Part shown: positions 1 to 6,894 of the stretch, piece after piece | Layout of the letters: the number at the start of each line of letters is the position of its first letter | Numbering within the stretch: the first letter of the stretch is position 1 | Notes under the pieces: model-generated | Seen by the model: only the letters and a program-made list of their open reading frames with translations | What the model was told of the DNA's origin: nothing | Database searches by the model: none | Made by a program: the position numbers and the translations under genes | DNA from: an uncultured Pelagibacteraceae bacterium | GTDB taxonomy: Bacteria > Pseudomonadota > Alphaproteobacteria > Pelagibacterales > Pelagibacteraceae | DNA length: 64,000 nucleotides | Assembly (NCBI GenBank): GCA_902570695.1 | Contig: CACFZE010000004.1 | Span: 38,989 to 102,988 of the forward strand | Direction: 5' to 3'

Positions 1-1
1 A

Positions 2-619
2 TTTACAACTAATCCGAGTCTAATGCGAAATGCTGGGGCTAAAAATTATTCAAAGTATTGTAAATCAATTTTAAAATTAACTAACAAACCAGTTTCTTGC
101 GAAGTATTTGCTGATGATATGAAAAATATGATTTATCAAGGAAAAAAAATAAGCAAATGGTCAAAAAATGTATTTGTAAAAGTTCCGGTTACTAATTCTA
201 AAGGCTTATTTATGGGCAAAGTTATCAAAACTTTAAATAACGATAAAATTAAATTAAATATAACTGCAGTTTATAGTTCAAAACAAACTGAGAAGATTTT
301 AAAAAGTATTAATAAAACAACTAAAGTTATTATCTCTATTTTTGCTGGCAGGATGGCTGATGTAGGTAAAGATCCTGTGCCTCAGTTTAAGGAAAGCTTG
401 AAAATTTCTAAGAAATTTAAAAATGTTGAGATACTTTGGGCAAGTACAAGAGAGCCTTATAACTATATTCAAGCAAAAAATTTAGGGTGTCATATTATTA
501 CAGCTCCTCCAGCTATAATTGAAAAAATTGAAAAGTTTGGTAAGAGTTTTTATAATCTTACAACTGATACTGTTAAAGGCTTTCTCTCAGACAGTAAAAA
601 ATCTAAATTTAAAATATAA
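2..619 (+). CDS. Transaldolase family protein, 5' end cut by the window
   Basis: The ORF track starts at an internal Met (position 23), but the frame is open to the window edge and reads FTTNPSLMRNAG, the conserved N-terminal strand of the TalC/fructose-6-phosphate aldolase-type transaldolases, so the true start lies upstream of base 1. VFVKVPVT holds the likely Schiff-base lysine, and IISIFAGRMADVGKDP and ILWASTREPYN are further family blocks. The family moves a dihydroxyacetone unit between sugar phosphates in the non-oxidative pentose phosphate pathway, which fits transketolase encoded at 6891-8846. It ends 2 nt before the convergent initiator tRNA. Whether it acts as transaldolase or fructose-6-phosphate aldolase cannot be decided from sequence alone. 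Confidence 0.88.
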   Translation, partial: FTTNPSLMRNAGAKNYSKYCKSILKLTNKPVSCEVFADDMKNMIYQGKKISKWSKNVFVKVPVTNSKGLFMGKVIKTLNNDKIKLNITAVYSSKQTEKILKSINKTTKVIISIFAGRMADVGKDPVPQFKESLKISKKFKNVEILWASTREPYNYIQAKNLGCHIITAPPAIIEKIEKFGKSFYNLTTDTVKGFLSDSKKSKFKI

Positions 620-621
620 AT

Positions 622-698
622 TGGTTGCGGGGGACGGATTTGAACCGCCGACCTCAAGGTTATGAGCCTTGCGAGCTACCAGGCTGCTCCACCCCGCG
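622..698 (-). tRNA. Initiator tRNA-fMet (CAT)
   Basis: The minus strand folds into a full 77-nt cloverleaf with encoded CCA: acceptor CGCGGGG/CCCCGCA, anticodon loop CTCATAA, and T arm with TTCAAAT. Initiator identity is shown by the C1-A72 mismatch at the top of the acceptor stem and by A11-U24 in the D stem. The anticodon stem is CAAGG/CCTTG, so only two of the three consecutive G-C pairs usual in initiators are present; position 29-41 is A-U. The gene begins 2 nt after the rpsU stop codon on the same strand and is probably processed from the rpsU transcript. Confidence 0.97.
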
Positions 699-700
699 AT

Positions 701-907
701 CTAAATCCTGTTTTTGAGCTTGTTAAGTTTCTTTACTCTTTTAATGTTTTCTTGAAGAATTCTTTTCTTTTTTTCTGATGGCTTTTCATAATTATTTTTG
801 AGTTTAATAATTTTAAAAAAACCATCTCTCTGTAGTTTTCTTTTTAAAACTCTCAGCGCTTGTTCAACATTATTATCTTTAACTTCTATTTTAATAACAA
901 CCTCCAA
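701..907 (-). CDS. rpsU: 30S ribosomal protein bS21
   Basis: The core VKDNNVEQALRVLKRKLQRDG and the basic tail (NYEKPSEKKKR) are diagnostic of bS21, which sits at the 30S platform near the anti-Shine-Dalgarno and helps initiation. The frame extends to a TTG at 907, but that codon has only a T-run upstream. A perfect GGAGG (901-905) lies 5 nt before an in-frame ATT (893-895), and starting there gives the usual family N-terminus, about six residues before DNN. The true start is therefore more likely ATT at 895, giving 64 aa. The stop is 2 nt from the initiator tRNA. It follows trcR and rpmE on the same strand, probably in one transcript. Confidence 0.95.
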   Translation of the reverse strand: MEVVIKIEVKDNNVEQALRVLKRKLQRDGFFKIIKLKNNYEKPSEKKKRILQENIKRVKKLNKLKNRI

Positions 908-929
908 AAAAAATGTTAGTTAGCATTTT
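901..929 (-). promoter_or_regulatory. rpsU ribosome binding site and leader hairpin
   Basis: Read on the minus strand, a weak stem (AAAATG at 924-929 with CATTTT at 910-915, 8-nt loop) is followed by a run of eight T and then GGAGG. The GGAGG is among the strongest Shine-Dalgarno matches in the window, where most genes have none. The hairpin plus U-run directly before the ribosome site resembles a small attenuator, but it has only one G-C pair, so that reading is weak. The GGAGG is what places the start codon at ATT 893-895. Confidence 0.6.
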
Positions 930-957
930 AAATAATATTTGTCTATAAATTTCAATT

Positions 958-1533
958 TTAAGTTTTGTTTAATAGATTTGAGCTTTCTTTATCTTTTTTA
1001 TCTTTTTTTAATCTTCTTTCAGCTTTTTCTAATGCTTGAAGTAAATCTTTTTGAGAAAACAAACCCATTGCAACAGGATCTTTTGCATTTAGGCTGTTAT
1101 AATTCCAATAACTTTTATTCCTAATTAAACTGACAGAATTTTTGGCTATCCCTACAAGTTTAGCAATCTGAGAGTCCTTCAAAATAGAGTGGTTTTTTAA
1201 TAGCCAAAGTGCTGAATCAGGTTTATCTTGTCGTTTTGACAATGGAATATATTTTTTAATTTTACTTTCTATATTTTTTACCATTATCTCCTCATCAACT
1301 ATATTTAGAGGTCGATCTTCTTTCTCTGAAGAGAGCCGTATTTCTTCTTGCGTCAATTGTCCTGACATTATGGGATTATACCCAACTATACCTTTTGCAA
1401 CTTCTCCGTCAGCAATACCTTGAACTTCCACTTCGTGTAATTTACAAAATTCTGCAATTTGCTTAAAAGTCAAAGTAGTGTTCTCCACAAGCCATACTGC
1501 TGTTGCCATTGGCATTAATGGTGCTTTTGACAT
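958..1533 (-). CDS. trcR: Cell-cycle transcriptional regulator TrcR (DUF1013)
   Basis: The 191-aa protein opens with [19 protein letters not shown] and carries the DUF1013/COG3820 pattern throughout: LTFKQIAEFCKLHEVEVQGIADGEV, then a second helix-turn-helix-like segment (DSQIAKLVGIAKNSVSLIRN) and DPVAMGLFSQKDL. The family is largely restricted to Alphaproteobacteria and is annotated as a cell-cycle transcriptional regulator. The C-terminal about 30 residues are Lys-rich and low in complexity. Its ATG overlaps the rpmE stop by one base (TAATG), implying translational coupling to bL31. The function is taken from the family; targets cannot be read from this window. Confidence 0.85.
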   Translation of the reverse strand: MSKAPLMPMATAVWLVENTTLTFKQIAEFCKLHEVEVQGIADGEVAKGIVGYNPIMSGQLTQEEIRLSSEKEDRPLNIVDEEIMVKNIESKIKKYIPLSKRQDKPDSALWLLKNHSILKDSQIAKLVGIAKNSVSLIRNKSYWNYNSLNAKDPVAMGLFSQKDLLQALEKAERRLKKDKKDKESSNLLNKT

Positions 1534-1763
1534 TAGTTTTTATTCTCTGATCTAAAGTTCTGGAATTTTTTGTTAAACTTGCTAATTCTTCCTTTATCCA
1601 AAATTTTTTGCTTTCCACCTGTCCAAGCTGCATGAGACTTTGGATCAATCTCAAGTTTTAAAACATCGTTTTCAGAACCCCAAGTAGATCTCGTTTCAAA
1701 TTGTGATCCATCAGTCATCTCGACTTTAATAGTATGATATTTTGGATGTATATTTTTTTTCAT
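1533..1763 (-). CDS. rpmE: 50S ribosomal protein bL31
   Basis: [25 protein letters not shown] and HAAWTGGKQ are bL31 signatures. The zinc-binding cysteines are absent, so this is the Cys-less form common in alphaproteobacteria. At 76 aa the length is normal. A promoter-like pair (TTGTTT, 16-nt spacer, TATAAG) sits in the 35-nt gap after suhB, with only 6 nt between the -10 and ATG, so the mRNA may be leaderless. It heads the apparent unit rpmE-trcR-rpsU-tRNA-fMet. Confidence 0.97.
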   Translation of the reverse strand: MKKNIHPKYHTIKVEMTDGSQFETRSTWGSENDVLKLEIDPKSHAAWTGGKQKILDKGRISKFNKKFQNFRSENKN

Positions 1764-1769
1764 CGCAGC

Positions 1770-1797
1770 CTTATAGCAAAAATCATTTTAAAAACAA
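1770..1797 (-). promoter_or_regulatory. Putative promoter of rpmE, leaderless geometry
   Basis: On the minus strand TTGTTT (1792-1797) and TATAAG (1770-1775) are 16 nt apart. The next six bases are GCTGCG and then the rpmE ATG, so a start site about 7 nt downstream of the -10 would coincide with the A of the start codon. The match is by eye against the sigma70 consensus in an AT-rich genome. Confidence 0.45.
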
Positions 1798-1798
1798 T

Positions 1799-2542
1799 TT
1801 AAAATTTTTCCAATTTATCCAACATTTTTTCGTAAATATTTGGATTTGCAGCTCTAATATCAATTTTTTTTTTAAATTCATTGATATTGTTTACTTTACC
1901 TCCAGCTTCCTCGATTATAATTTTTCCAGCAGCCACATCCCACAAATTAATTTTATTATGAAAATATCCATCAAATCTTCCACATCCAACATAGGCTAAA
2001 TCTAAAGCAGCACAGCCAGTATTTCTTAAATTTAAATTTGGATGTATATTTTTTATTCCATCATTATTTGATGCAAATAAACACTCTTCAAGACTTGATT
2101 TATTGGAGACCCTAATTCTATTATTATTGATGAAAGATCCATTGTTTTTTTCTGCATAAAAAATTTCATTTTTTACGGGGTCAACAATTAATCCGATTAT
2201 AATTTCATCATCTTTCTGTAGAGCTATAGATATTGCAAAATGGGGCACACCATGCAAGAAATTCGAAGTACCATCTATAGGGTCTATTATCCAAAAAATA
2301 TTTTTTCTTTTATTAATTATCTTACCTGTTTCTTCGGTAATAAATGAATAATCTTTTTTTGTTTTATCTAATTCTTCAATTAAAATTTTTTCTACCCTTT
2401 TATCCGTTTTTGTAACAAAGTCTTTAGGACCTTTTCTAGAAACTTGTAAATTTTCTAATTCACCAAAATCTCTAATTATCACTTTTGATGCTTTTTCACA
2501 TGCTTTAATCATTAAATTTAAGTTTGCAGATATTGAATTCAT
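1799..2542 (-). CDS. suhB: Inositol monophosphatase family protein
   Basis: This 247-aa protein has both family signatures: metal-binding WIIDPIDGTSNF (about residue 85) and the C-terminal WDVAAGKIIIEEAGG. FITEETG supplies the upstream acidic metal ligand. The family removes phosphate from inositol monophosphate and related substrates using Mg2+. In E. coli the orthologue SuhB also takes part in rRNA antitermination, but that role cannot be inferred here. The ATG directly follows the efp stop (1 nt apart), so it belongs to the tkt-to-suhB transcript. The physiological substrate is uncertain. Confidence 0.92.
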   Translation of the reverse strand: MNSISANLNLMIKACEKASKVIIRDFGELENLQVSRKGPKDFVTKTDKRVEKILIEELDKTKKDYSFITEETGKIINKRKNIFWIIDPIDGTSNFLHGVPHFAISIALQKDDEIIIGLIVDPVKNEIFYAEKNNGSFINNNRIRVSNKSSLEECLFASNNDGIKNIHPNLNLRNTGCAALDLAYVGCGRFDGYFHNKINLWDVAAGKIIIEEAGGKVNNINEFKKKIDIRAANPNIYEKMLDKLEKF

Positions 2543-2543
2543 T

Positions 2544-3104
2544 TTAAATCTTTTTTACATATTCCATTGTTCTTGTGTCTATTATTATAGTGTCACCGCT
2601 TTCTATAAAAGGGGGTACTTGAATATTTAATCCATTTTTTAGCATTGCTGGTTTATATGATGAAGAAACTGTTTGACCTTTAAGAGCAGCATCTGTTGTT
2701 TCAATAACAAAAGTCAGCTGATTTGGTAGTAAAATGCTTAAAGGTTTGTCATTATGAAAATTAATAGTAACTTCTAAATTTTCAGTTAGCATTTTACCTT
2801 TATCACCTACCAGATCTTTATTTAAATTAATTTGCTCAAATGAGCTAGGGTTCATAAAATAATAATCATTCTCGTCATTATATAAAAAATTATATTTTAA
2901 TTCATCTAATGCTGCTTTTTCTATAGTTTCACTTGATCTAAATCTTTCATTCAGTTTTGTTTTTTTGATTAAACTTTTCATTTCTACCTGTGCAAATGCT
3001 CCGCCTTTTCCAGGTTTAACATTATTAATTTTTAATACCTCCCATAAATCATCTTTATATTCCAAGATCATGCCCACTCTTATTTCTGTTGCATTAATTT
3101 TCAT
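2544..3104 (-). CDS. efp: Translation elongation factor P
   Basis: The protein is 186 aa, the usual EF-P length. It has an N-terminal KOW-like domain with NVKPGKGGAFAQVE, where the lysine in GKGG is the residue that enters the peptidyl-transferase centre and is modified in some bacteria. Two OB-like domains follow, ending with GDTIIIDTRTMEYVKK. EF-P rescues ribosomes stalled at consecutive prolines. No EpmA-like modification gene is in this window. The start overlaps the end of thiE by 11 bp. Confidence 0.97.
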   Translation of the reverse strand: MKINATEIRVGMILEYKDDLWEVLKINNVKPGKGGAFAQVEMKSLIKKTKLNERFRSSETIEKAALDELKYNFLYNDENDYYFMNPSSFEQINLNKDLVGDKGKMLTENLEVTINFHNDKPLSILLPNQLTFVIETTDAALKGQTVSSSYKPAMLKNGLNIQVPPFIESGDTIIIDTRTMEYVKKI

Positions 3105-3717
3105 TAAATTTTTTAATTGCTTGATATGGTTTTAACTTTTTATTACTCCAAATGTAGCTTGAAATAGCCAAAAAATCTGCATTATTCAATAATAGATTTT
3201 TATAATTCTTCTCGTTAATTCCCCCAATAGCTACAACAGGCAAATCTATAGATTTTTTTATTTTTCTTAAAGTTTTAATATTTGCTTTATAAATGACTTT
3301 TTTGGTTTTAGTTTTGTAAAATGCCCCAATAGCAATATAATCCGCACCATTTGATGAAGCATTTTTTGCTAGTTTAATTGAATTATGACATGTGACTCCA
3401 ATTATTTTATTTTTTAAAATTTTTTTTGCTTCAATAATATTCATATCTTTTTGGCCTAAATGACAACCATCGGCTTTCACTTTTAAAGCAATATTTGGAT
3501 TATCATTGACAATAAATTTTACTTTATTTTTTTTACAAATTTTTAATATTTTCTTTCCTATTATGACCTTTTTTTTATTATTTTCTTTTTTAAGTCTTAG
3601 TTGAAAAAATTTGACCTTATTTGATTTTAGGACTAAATTTAAGTTATTATAAAATAGTTTATCTGTAATTTTATTAGGCGATATTAAGTATATAAATTTA
3701 TTATTTTGTATTTTCAA
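3094..3717 (-). CDS. thiE: Thiamine-phosphate synthase
   Basis: This TIM-barrel protein of 207 aa carries the ThiE blocks FFQLRLKK, DGCHLGQKD, IIGVTCHNS, YIAIGAFYKTKTK and LPVVAIGGI. ThiE joins HMP pyrophosphate to the thiazole phosphate to make thiamine monophosphate. The protein is very Lys-rich (about one residue in five), more so than its neighbours. It overlaps fba by 17 bp and efp by 11 bp. The HMP kinase ThiD is encoded separately at 22746-23558. Cultured Pelagibacter are known to need external HMP because they lack ThiC, which agrees with keeping ThiD and ThiE. Confidence 0.9.
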   Translation of the reverse strand: MKIQNNKFIYLISPNKITDKLFYNNLNLVLKSNKVKFFQLRLKKENNKKKVIIGKKILKICKKNKVKFIVNDNPNIALKVKADGCHLGQKDMNIIEAKKILKNKIIGVTCHNSIKLAKNASSNGADYIAIGAFYKTKTKKVIYKANIKTLRKIKKSIDLPVVAIGGINEKNYKNLLLNNADFLAISSYIWSNKKLKPYQAIKKFNEN

Positions 3718-4714
3718 TATTTTTAGACCATTTTCCTTGCGCCGCCAAAGAACACATTTTAGCTCTATGATCGAAAATTTTCTGAGTTCCGACTATGTTA
3801 TTTATATCTTTTGACCAAAATCTTAACGCACTTTGTTGTAGAGCTCTTCCATAAGAATAAGTCATTATAAAATCTGTATTATTATTGATATTTATTTGGT
3901 TAAGGTTTGCTGTTGCCTCTATTTCTGTTTGACCACCAGAGAGAAAAGCTATACCTGGGACTGATGAAGGCACATTATTTTTTAAACATTCTAATGTCAG
4001 CCCTGCTATTTCATCATTAGAAATTTTTTCGTTAGAATCTTTACCTGGTAAAATCATGTTCGGTTTTAATATTGTTCCTGATAAATCAATTTTGTACAAT
4101 TCCAATTCTTCATAACATTTACTTATTACTTCAGAAGTTTTTGTTAAACAATCCTTAGCTGAATGATGACCATCCATTAGAACTTCAGGTTCAATTATAG
4201 GAACCATTCCTGCTTCTTGGACTAATGCTGCATATCTAGCTAATGCATGAGCATTTGCTGAAACTGATAATTTACTAGGATATTTATCAGATATAAGGTA
4301 GACACCTCTCCATTTTGTAAATCTTGCGCCAAGTTTGTAATAATCTCTTAGTCGTTCCCTTAAACCATCCAATCCTTCAGTAATTTTCTCATCTTTAGAC
4401 CCTGCCAATATTTTAGCCCCTTTATCAACTTTAATACCAGTTAATGAACCACTTGCATTTATTAATTCAGGTATTGTTTTTCCATAGGAAGTTTTTTGTC
4501 TTATAGTTTCATCATATAGTATTACTCCGCCTATACATTTACTCATTGATGGAGATGAAAAAAGAGTTTGTCTAAAAAGCAGTCTATTATTTTCATCGGA
4601 ATGTACTTTTACCGAATCTAATCTTTTTGTCATTGTGGCTGTACTTTCATCAGCTGCAAGTATACCTTTGCCATTTGACAATATTTGAAGAGCGATTTTG
4701 TTTAGTTCAGACAT
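3701..4714 (-). CDS. fba: Class I fructose-bisphosphate aldolase
   Basis: The class I (Schiff-base) signatures GKGILAADEST near the N-terminus, FTKWRGVY and VPIIEPEVLMDG are clear. LSGTILKPNMILPG contains the lysine expected to form the Schiff base. At 337 aa it is normal for class I enzymes. It interconverts fructose 1,6-bisphosphate with glyceraldehyde-3-phosphate and dihydroxyacetone phosphate. It abuts pgk and overlaps thiE. With GAPDH, PGK and PPDK encoded in the same window and no PFK or pyruvate kinase here, the gluconeogenic direction is the simplest inference. Confidence 0.95.
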   Translation of the reverse strand: MSELNKIALQILSNGKGILAADESTATMTKRLDSVKVHSDENNRLLFRQTLFSSPSMSKCIGGVILYDETIRQKTSYGKTIPELINASGSLTGIKVDKGAKILAGSKDEKITEGLDGLRERLRDYYKLGARFTKWRGVYLISDKYPSKLSVSANAHALARYAALVQEAGMVPIIEPEVLMDGHHSAKDCLTKTSEVISKCYEELELYKIDLSGTILKPNMILPGKDSNEKISNDEIAGLTLECLKNNVPSSVPGIAFLSGGQTEIEATANLNQININNNTDFIMTYSYGRALQQSALRFWSKDINNIVGTQKIFDHRAKMCSLAAQGKWSKNIENTK

Positions 4715-5887
4715 TTAATTTAATGCTTTTATACCAGGGAGAACTTTGCCTTCAAGATATTCTAAAAATGCTCCACCTGCAGTTGAAACAAAATTAAATT
4801 TATCTTTCATATTTAGTGAATTAATTACTGCAACCGTATCGCCACCACCAACAACAGAAAATATTTTGTTTCCTCTGTTTGCTATATATTTTGCAACTTC
4901 TGAGCTTCCTAATGAAAAATTCTTATTTTCAAAGTAACCTAATGGTCCGTTCCATAATATTGTTGAGGAATCGTCAATAATTCTTTTTATTTCAACTAAT
5001 GTTTTTGATCCTACATCAAGTATCATGTCATCATTTTCGATATCTTTAAAATCTTTTTCAAAAGATTTATCGTTCAATTTTTTTCCAATTTTAACATCTT
5101 TCGGGAAATATATTTTACATTTATTTTTTTTAGCATCTGTAAAAATTTCTTGAATTATATAATCAATATTTTTTTCACATACAGAGTTACCAATATTTAA
5201 ACCTTTGTATTTCAATATATTATTCGCCATAGCACCAACTATTATAATACTATTAAATTTTGGTATTAAATTTTTTATTATATTTATTTTCGAAGATATT
5301 TTAGATCCACCAATTATACATGTTATAGGCTTTTTTATTTCAGAAGTTATCTTGTTGAGAGCATTTAACTCTGCATTAATTTGAATTCCACTGTACGATG
5401 GAATATACTTTGTTATTTTTGATACAGAAGCATGATCTCTATGTGAACACGAAAATGCATCATTAACATATATTTCACCTAAGCTTGCTAATTTCTTTGA
5501 AAATTTATCATCGTTGGCTTCCTCTTCAGGATAAAATCTAATATTTTCAAGTAGTACCAACTCATCATTTGAATTCTTAAAAATGTCTTCTTTATTTAAA
5601 TTAAAAATGTTTTCTTTAAGTAATGATACTTCTTTTTTAATTTTACTTTTAATATATAACGATATCAATTCTAGAGAAAGTTCCTTGACTACCTTACCTT
5701 TTGGTCTTCCAACATGAGAAATTATTATAATTTTTGCTTTTTTTTTTAATAGAAATTCTAGTGTAGGCATGATCTTATCAATCCGGTTAGAGTCTGTTAT
5801 TTTTCCATTTTTTATTGGAACATTTAAATCAAGTCTAAGAATTACACTTTTATTTTCAATATTTTCTATATTTTCAATAGATTTCAT
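4715..5887 (-). CDS. pgk: Phosphoglycerate kinase
   Basis: PGK landmarks run in order: RLDLNVPI (residue 18 on), IIISHVGRPKG, NDAFSCSHRDHAS, and the C-terminal nucleotide site SVVGGGDTVAVI with STAGGAFLEYLEG. At 390 aa it is normal. The enzyme interconverts 1,3-bisphosphoglycerate and 3-phosphoglycerate with ATP. It shares one base with gap upstream (stop/start overlap) and touches fba downstream, so gap-pgk-fba form a tightly coupled set. Confidence 0.97.
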   Translation of the reverse strand: MKSIENIENIENKSVILRLDLNVPIKNGKITDSNRIDKIMPTLEFLLKKKAKIIIISHVGRPKGKVVKELSLELISLYIKSKIKKEVSLLKENIFNLNKEDIFKNSNDELVLLENIRFYPEEEANDDKFSKKLASLGEIYVNDAFSCSHRDHASVSKITKYIPSYSGIQINAELNALNKITSEIKKPITCIIGGSKISSKINIIKNLIPKFNSIIIVGAMANNILKYKGLNIGNSVCEKNIDYIIQEIFTDAKKNKCKIYFPKDVKIGKKLNDKSFEKDFKDIENDDMILDVGSKTLVEIKRIIDDSSTILWNGPLGYFENKNFSLGSSEVAKYIANRGNKIFSVVGGGDTVAVINSLNMKDKFNFVSTAGGAFLEYLEGKVLPGIKALN

Positions 5888-6894
5888 TATTTGATCTTAC
5901 TTACATACTCAGCAATATCACACATTCTATTCGAGAAACCCCATTCATTATCATACCAAGCTGAAATTTTACCCATTTTAGTACCAACTACATTTGTAAG
6001 TGAAGAGTCTATGATTGCAGATGCGCTATTGTGATTAAAATCAACTGAGACTAACTTCTCATCTGTAACATTTAGAATATTTTTAAGTTTCGTTTTAGAA
6101 GCTGAAAATAATGAATTATTTAATTTTTTTAAGGTAATATTTTTTTTTACATTGAATACAAATTCTATTAATGAAACATTTGGTGTTGGCACTCTCATTG
6201 CTATCCCCTCTAACTTGCCTTTCAATGAGGGTATAATCTCACCAATAGCTTTTGATGCACCAGTAGATGTGGGTACAATTGATTGACTTGCAGATCTCGC
6301 TCTTCTTGGATCTTTGTGAGAATTATCTAATATTCTTTGATCACTTGTAAAAGCATGTATGGTTGTCATAAAACCATTAAGAATTATAAAATTTTTATTA
6401 ATCACGTCTGCAACAGGAGCTAAGCAATTTGTTGTGCAAGAAGCTGCTGAAATAATTCTATCATTCTTGTTGATCTTCTTATGATTTACGCCAAAAACTA
6501 TAGTTTTATCTGCCATTTTACATGGGGCCGATACAATAACTTTTTTTACACCATTTTCTATATGTGGTAGTAATTGATCTTTAGAATTAAACTTACCTGT
6601 GCACTCAAAAACATAATCTACACCATATTTTTTCCACTTTATGTCATTAATCATAGAGTGTTGTGTGTAAGATATTTTTTCATTATTTATTTTTATGTAA
6701 TTTCCTCCAGATTTTACCAGAGAACTAAAATTACCATGAATTGAATCATATTTTAATAAATTTGCACAAATTTCAGAGCTCGATCTATTATTAATATGTT
6801 TGATAATTATTTTACCTTTGTAATTTTCATAAATTGACCTCACAATCATTCTGCCAATTCTTCCCATACCGTTAATGCCTACTTTTATTGTCAT
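5887..6894 (-). CDS. gap: Glyceraldehyde-3-phosphate dehydrogenase, type I
   Basis: The NAD-binding glycine loop reads NGMGRIGR, where most homologues have NGFGRIGR. The active-site motif ASCTTNCLAP (about residue 152) supplies the catalytic cysteine, and the C-terminus has the usual WYDNEWGFSNRM. Length 335 aa is standard. It converts glyceraldehyde-3-phosphate, phosphate and NAD(P)+ to 1,3-bisphosphoglycerate, reversibly. It overlaps tkt by 4 bp and pgk by 1 bp. The cofactor preference was not determined. Confidence 0.97.
   Translation of the reverse strand: MTIKVGINGMGRIGRMIVRSIYENYKGKIIIKHINNRSSSEICANLLKYDSIHGNFSSLVKSGGNYIKINNEKISYTQHSMINDIKWKKYGVDYVFECTGKFNSKDQLLPHIENGVKKVIVSAPCKMADKTIVFGVNHKKINKNDRIISAASCTTNCLAPVADVINKNFIILNGFMTTIHAFTSDQRILDNSHKDPRRARSASQSIVPTSTGASKAIGEIIPSLKGKLEGIAMRVPTPNVSLIEFVFNVKKNITLKKLNNSLFSASKTKLKNILNVTDEKLVSVDFNHNSASAIIDSSLTNVVGTKMGKISAWYDNEWGFSNRMCDIAEYVSKIK

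Noticed and set aside
1463-1654. 63-aa minus-strand ORF overlapping rpmE and trcR
   Set aside because: It reads across two well-supported genes in another frame.
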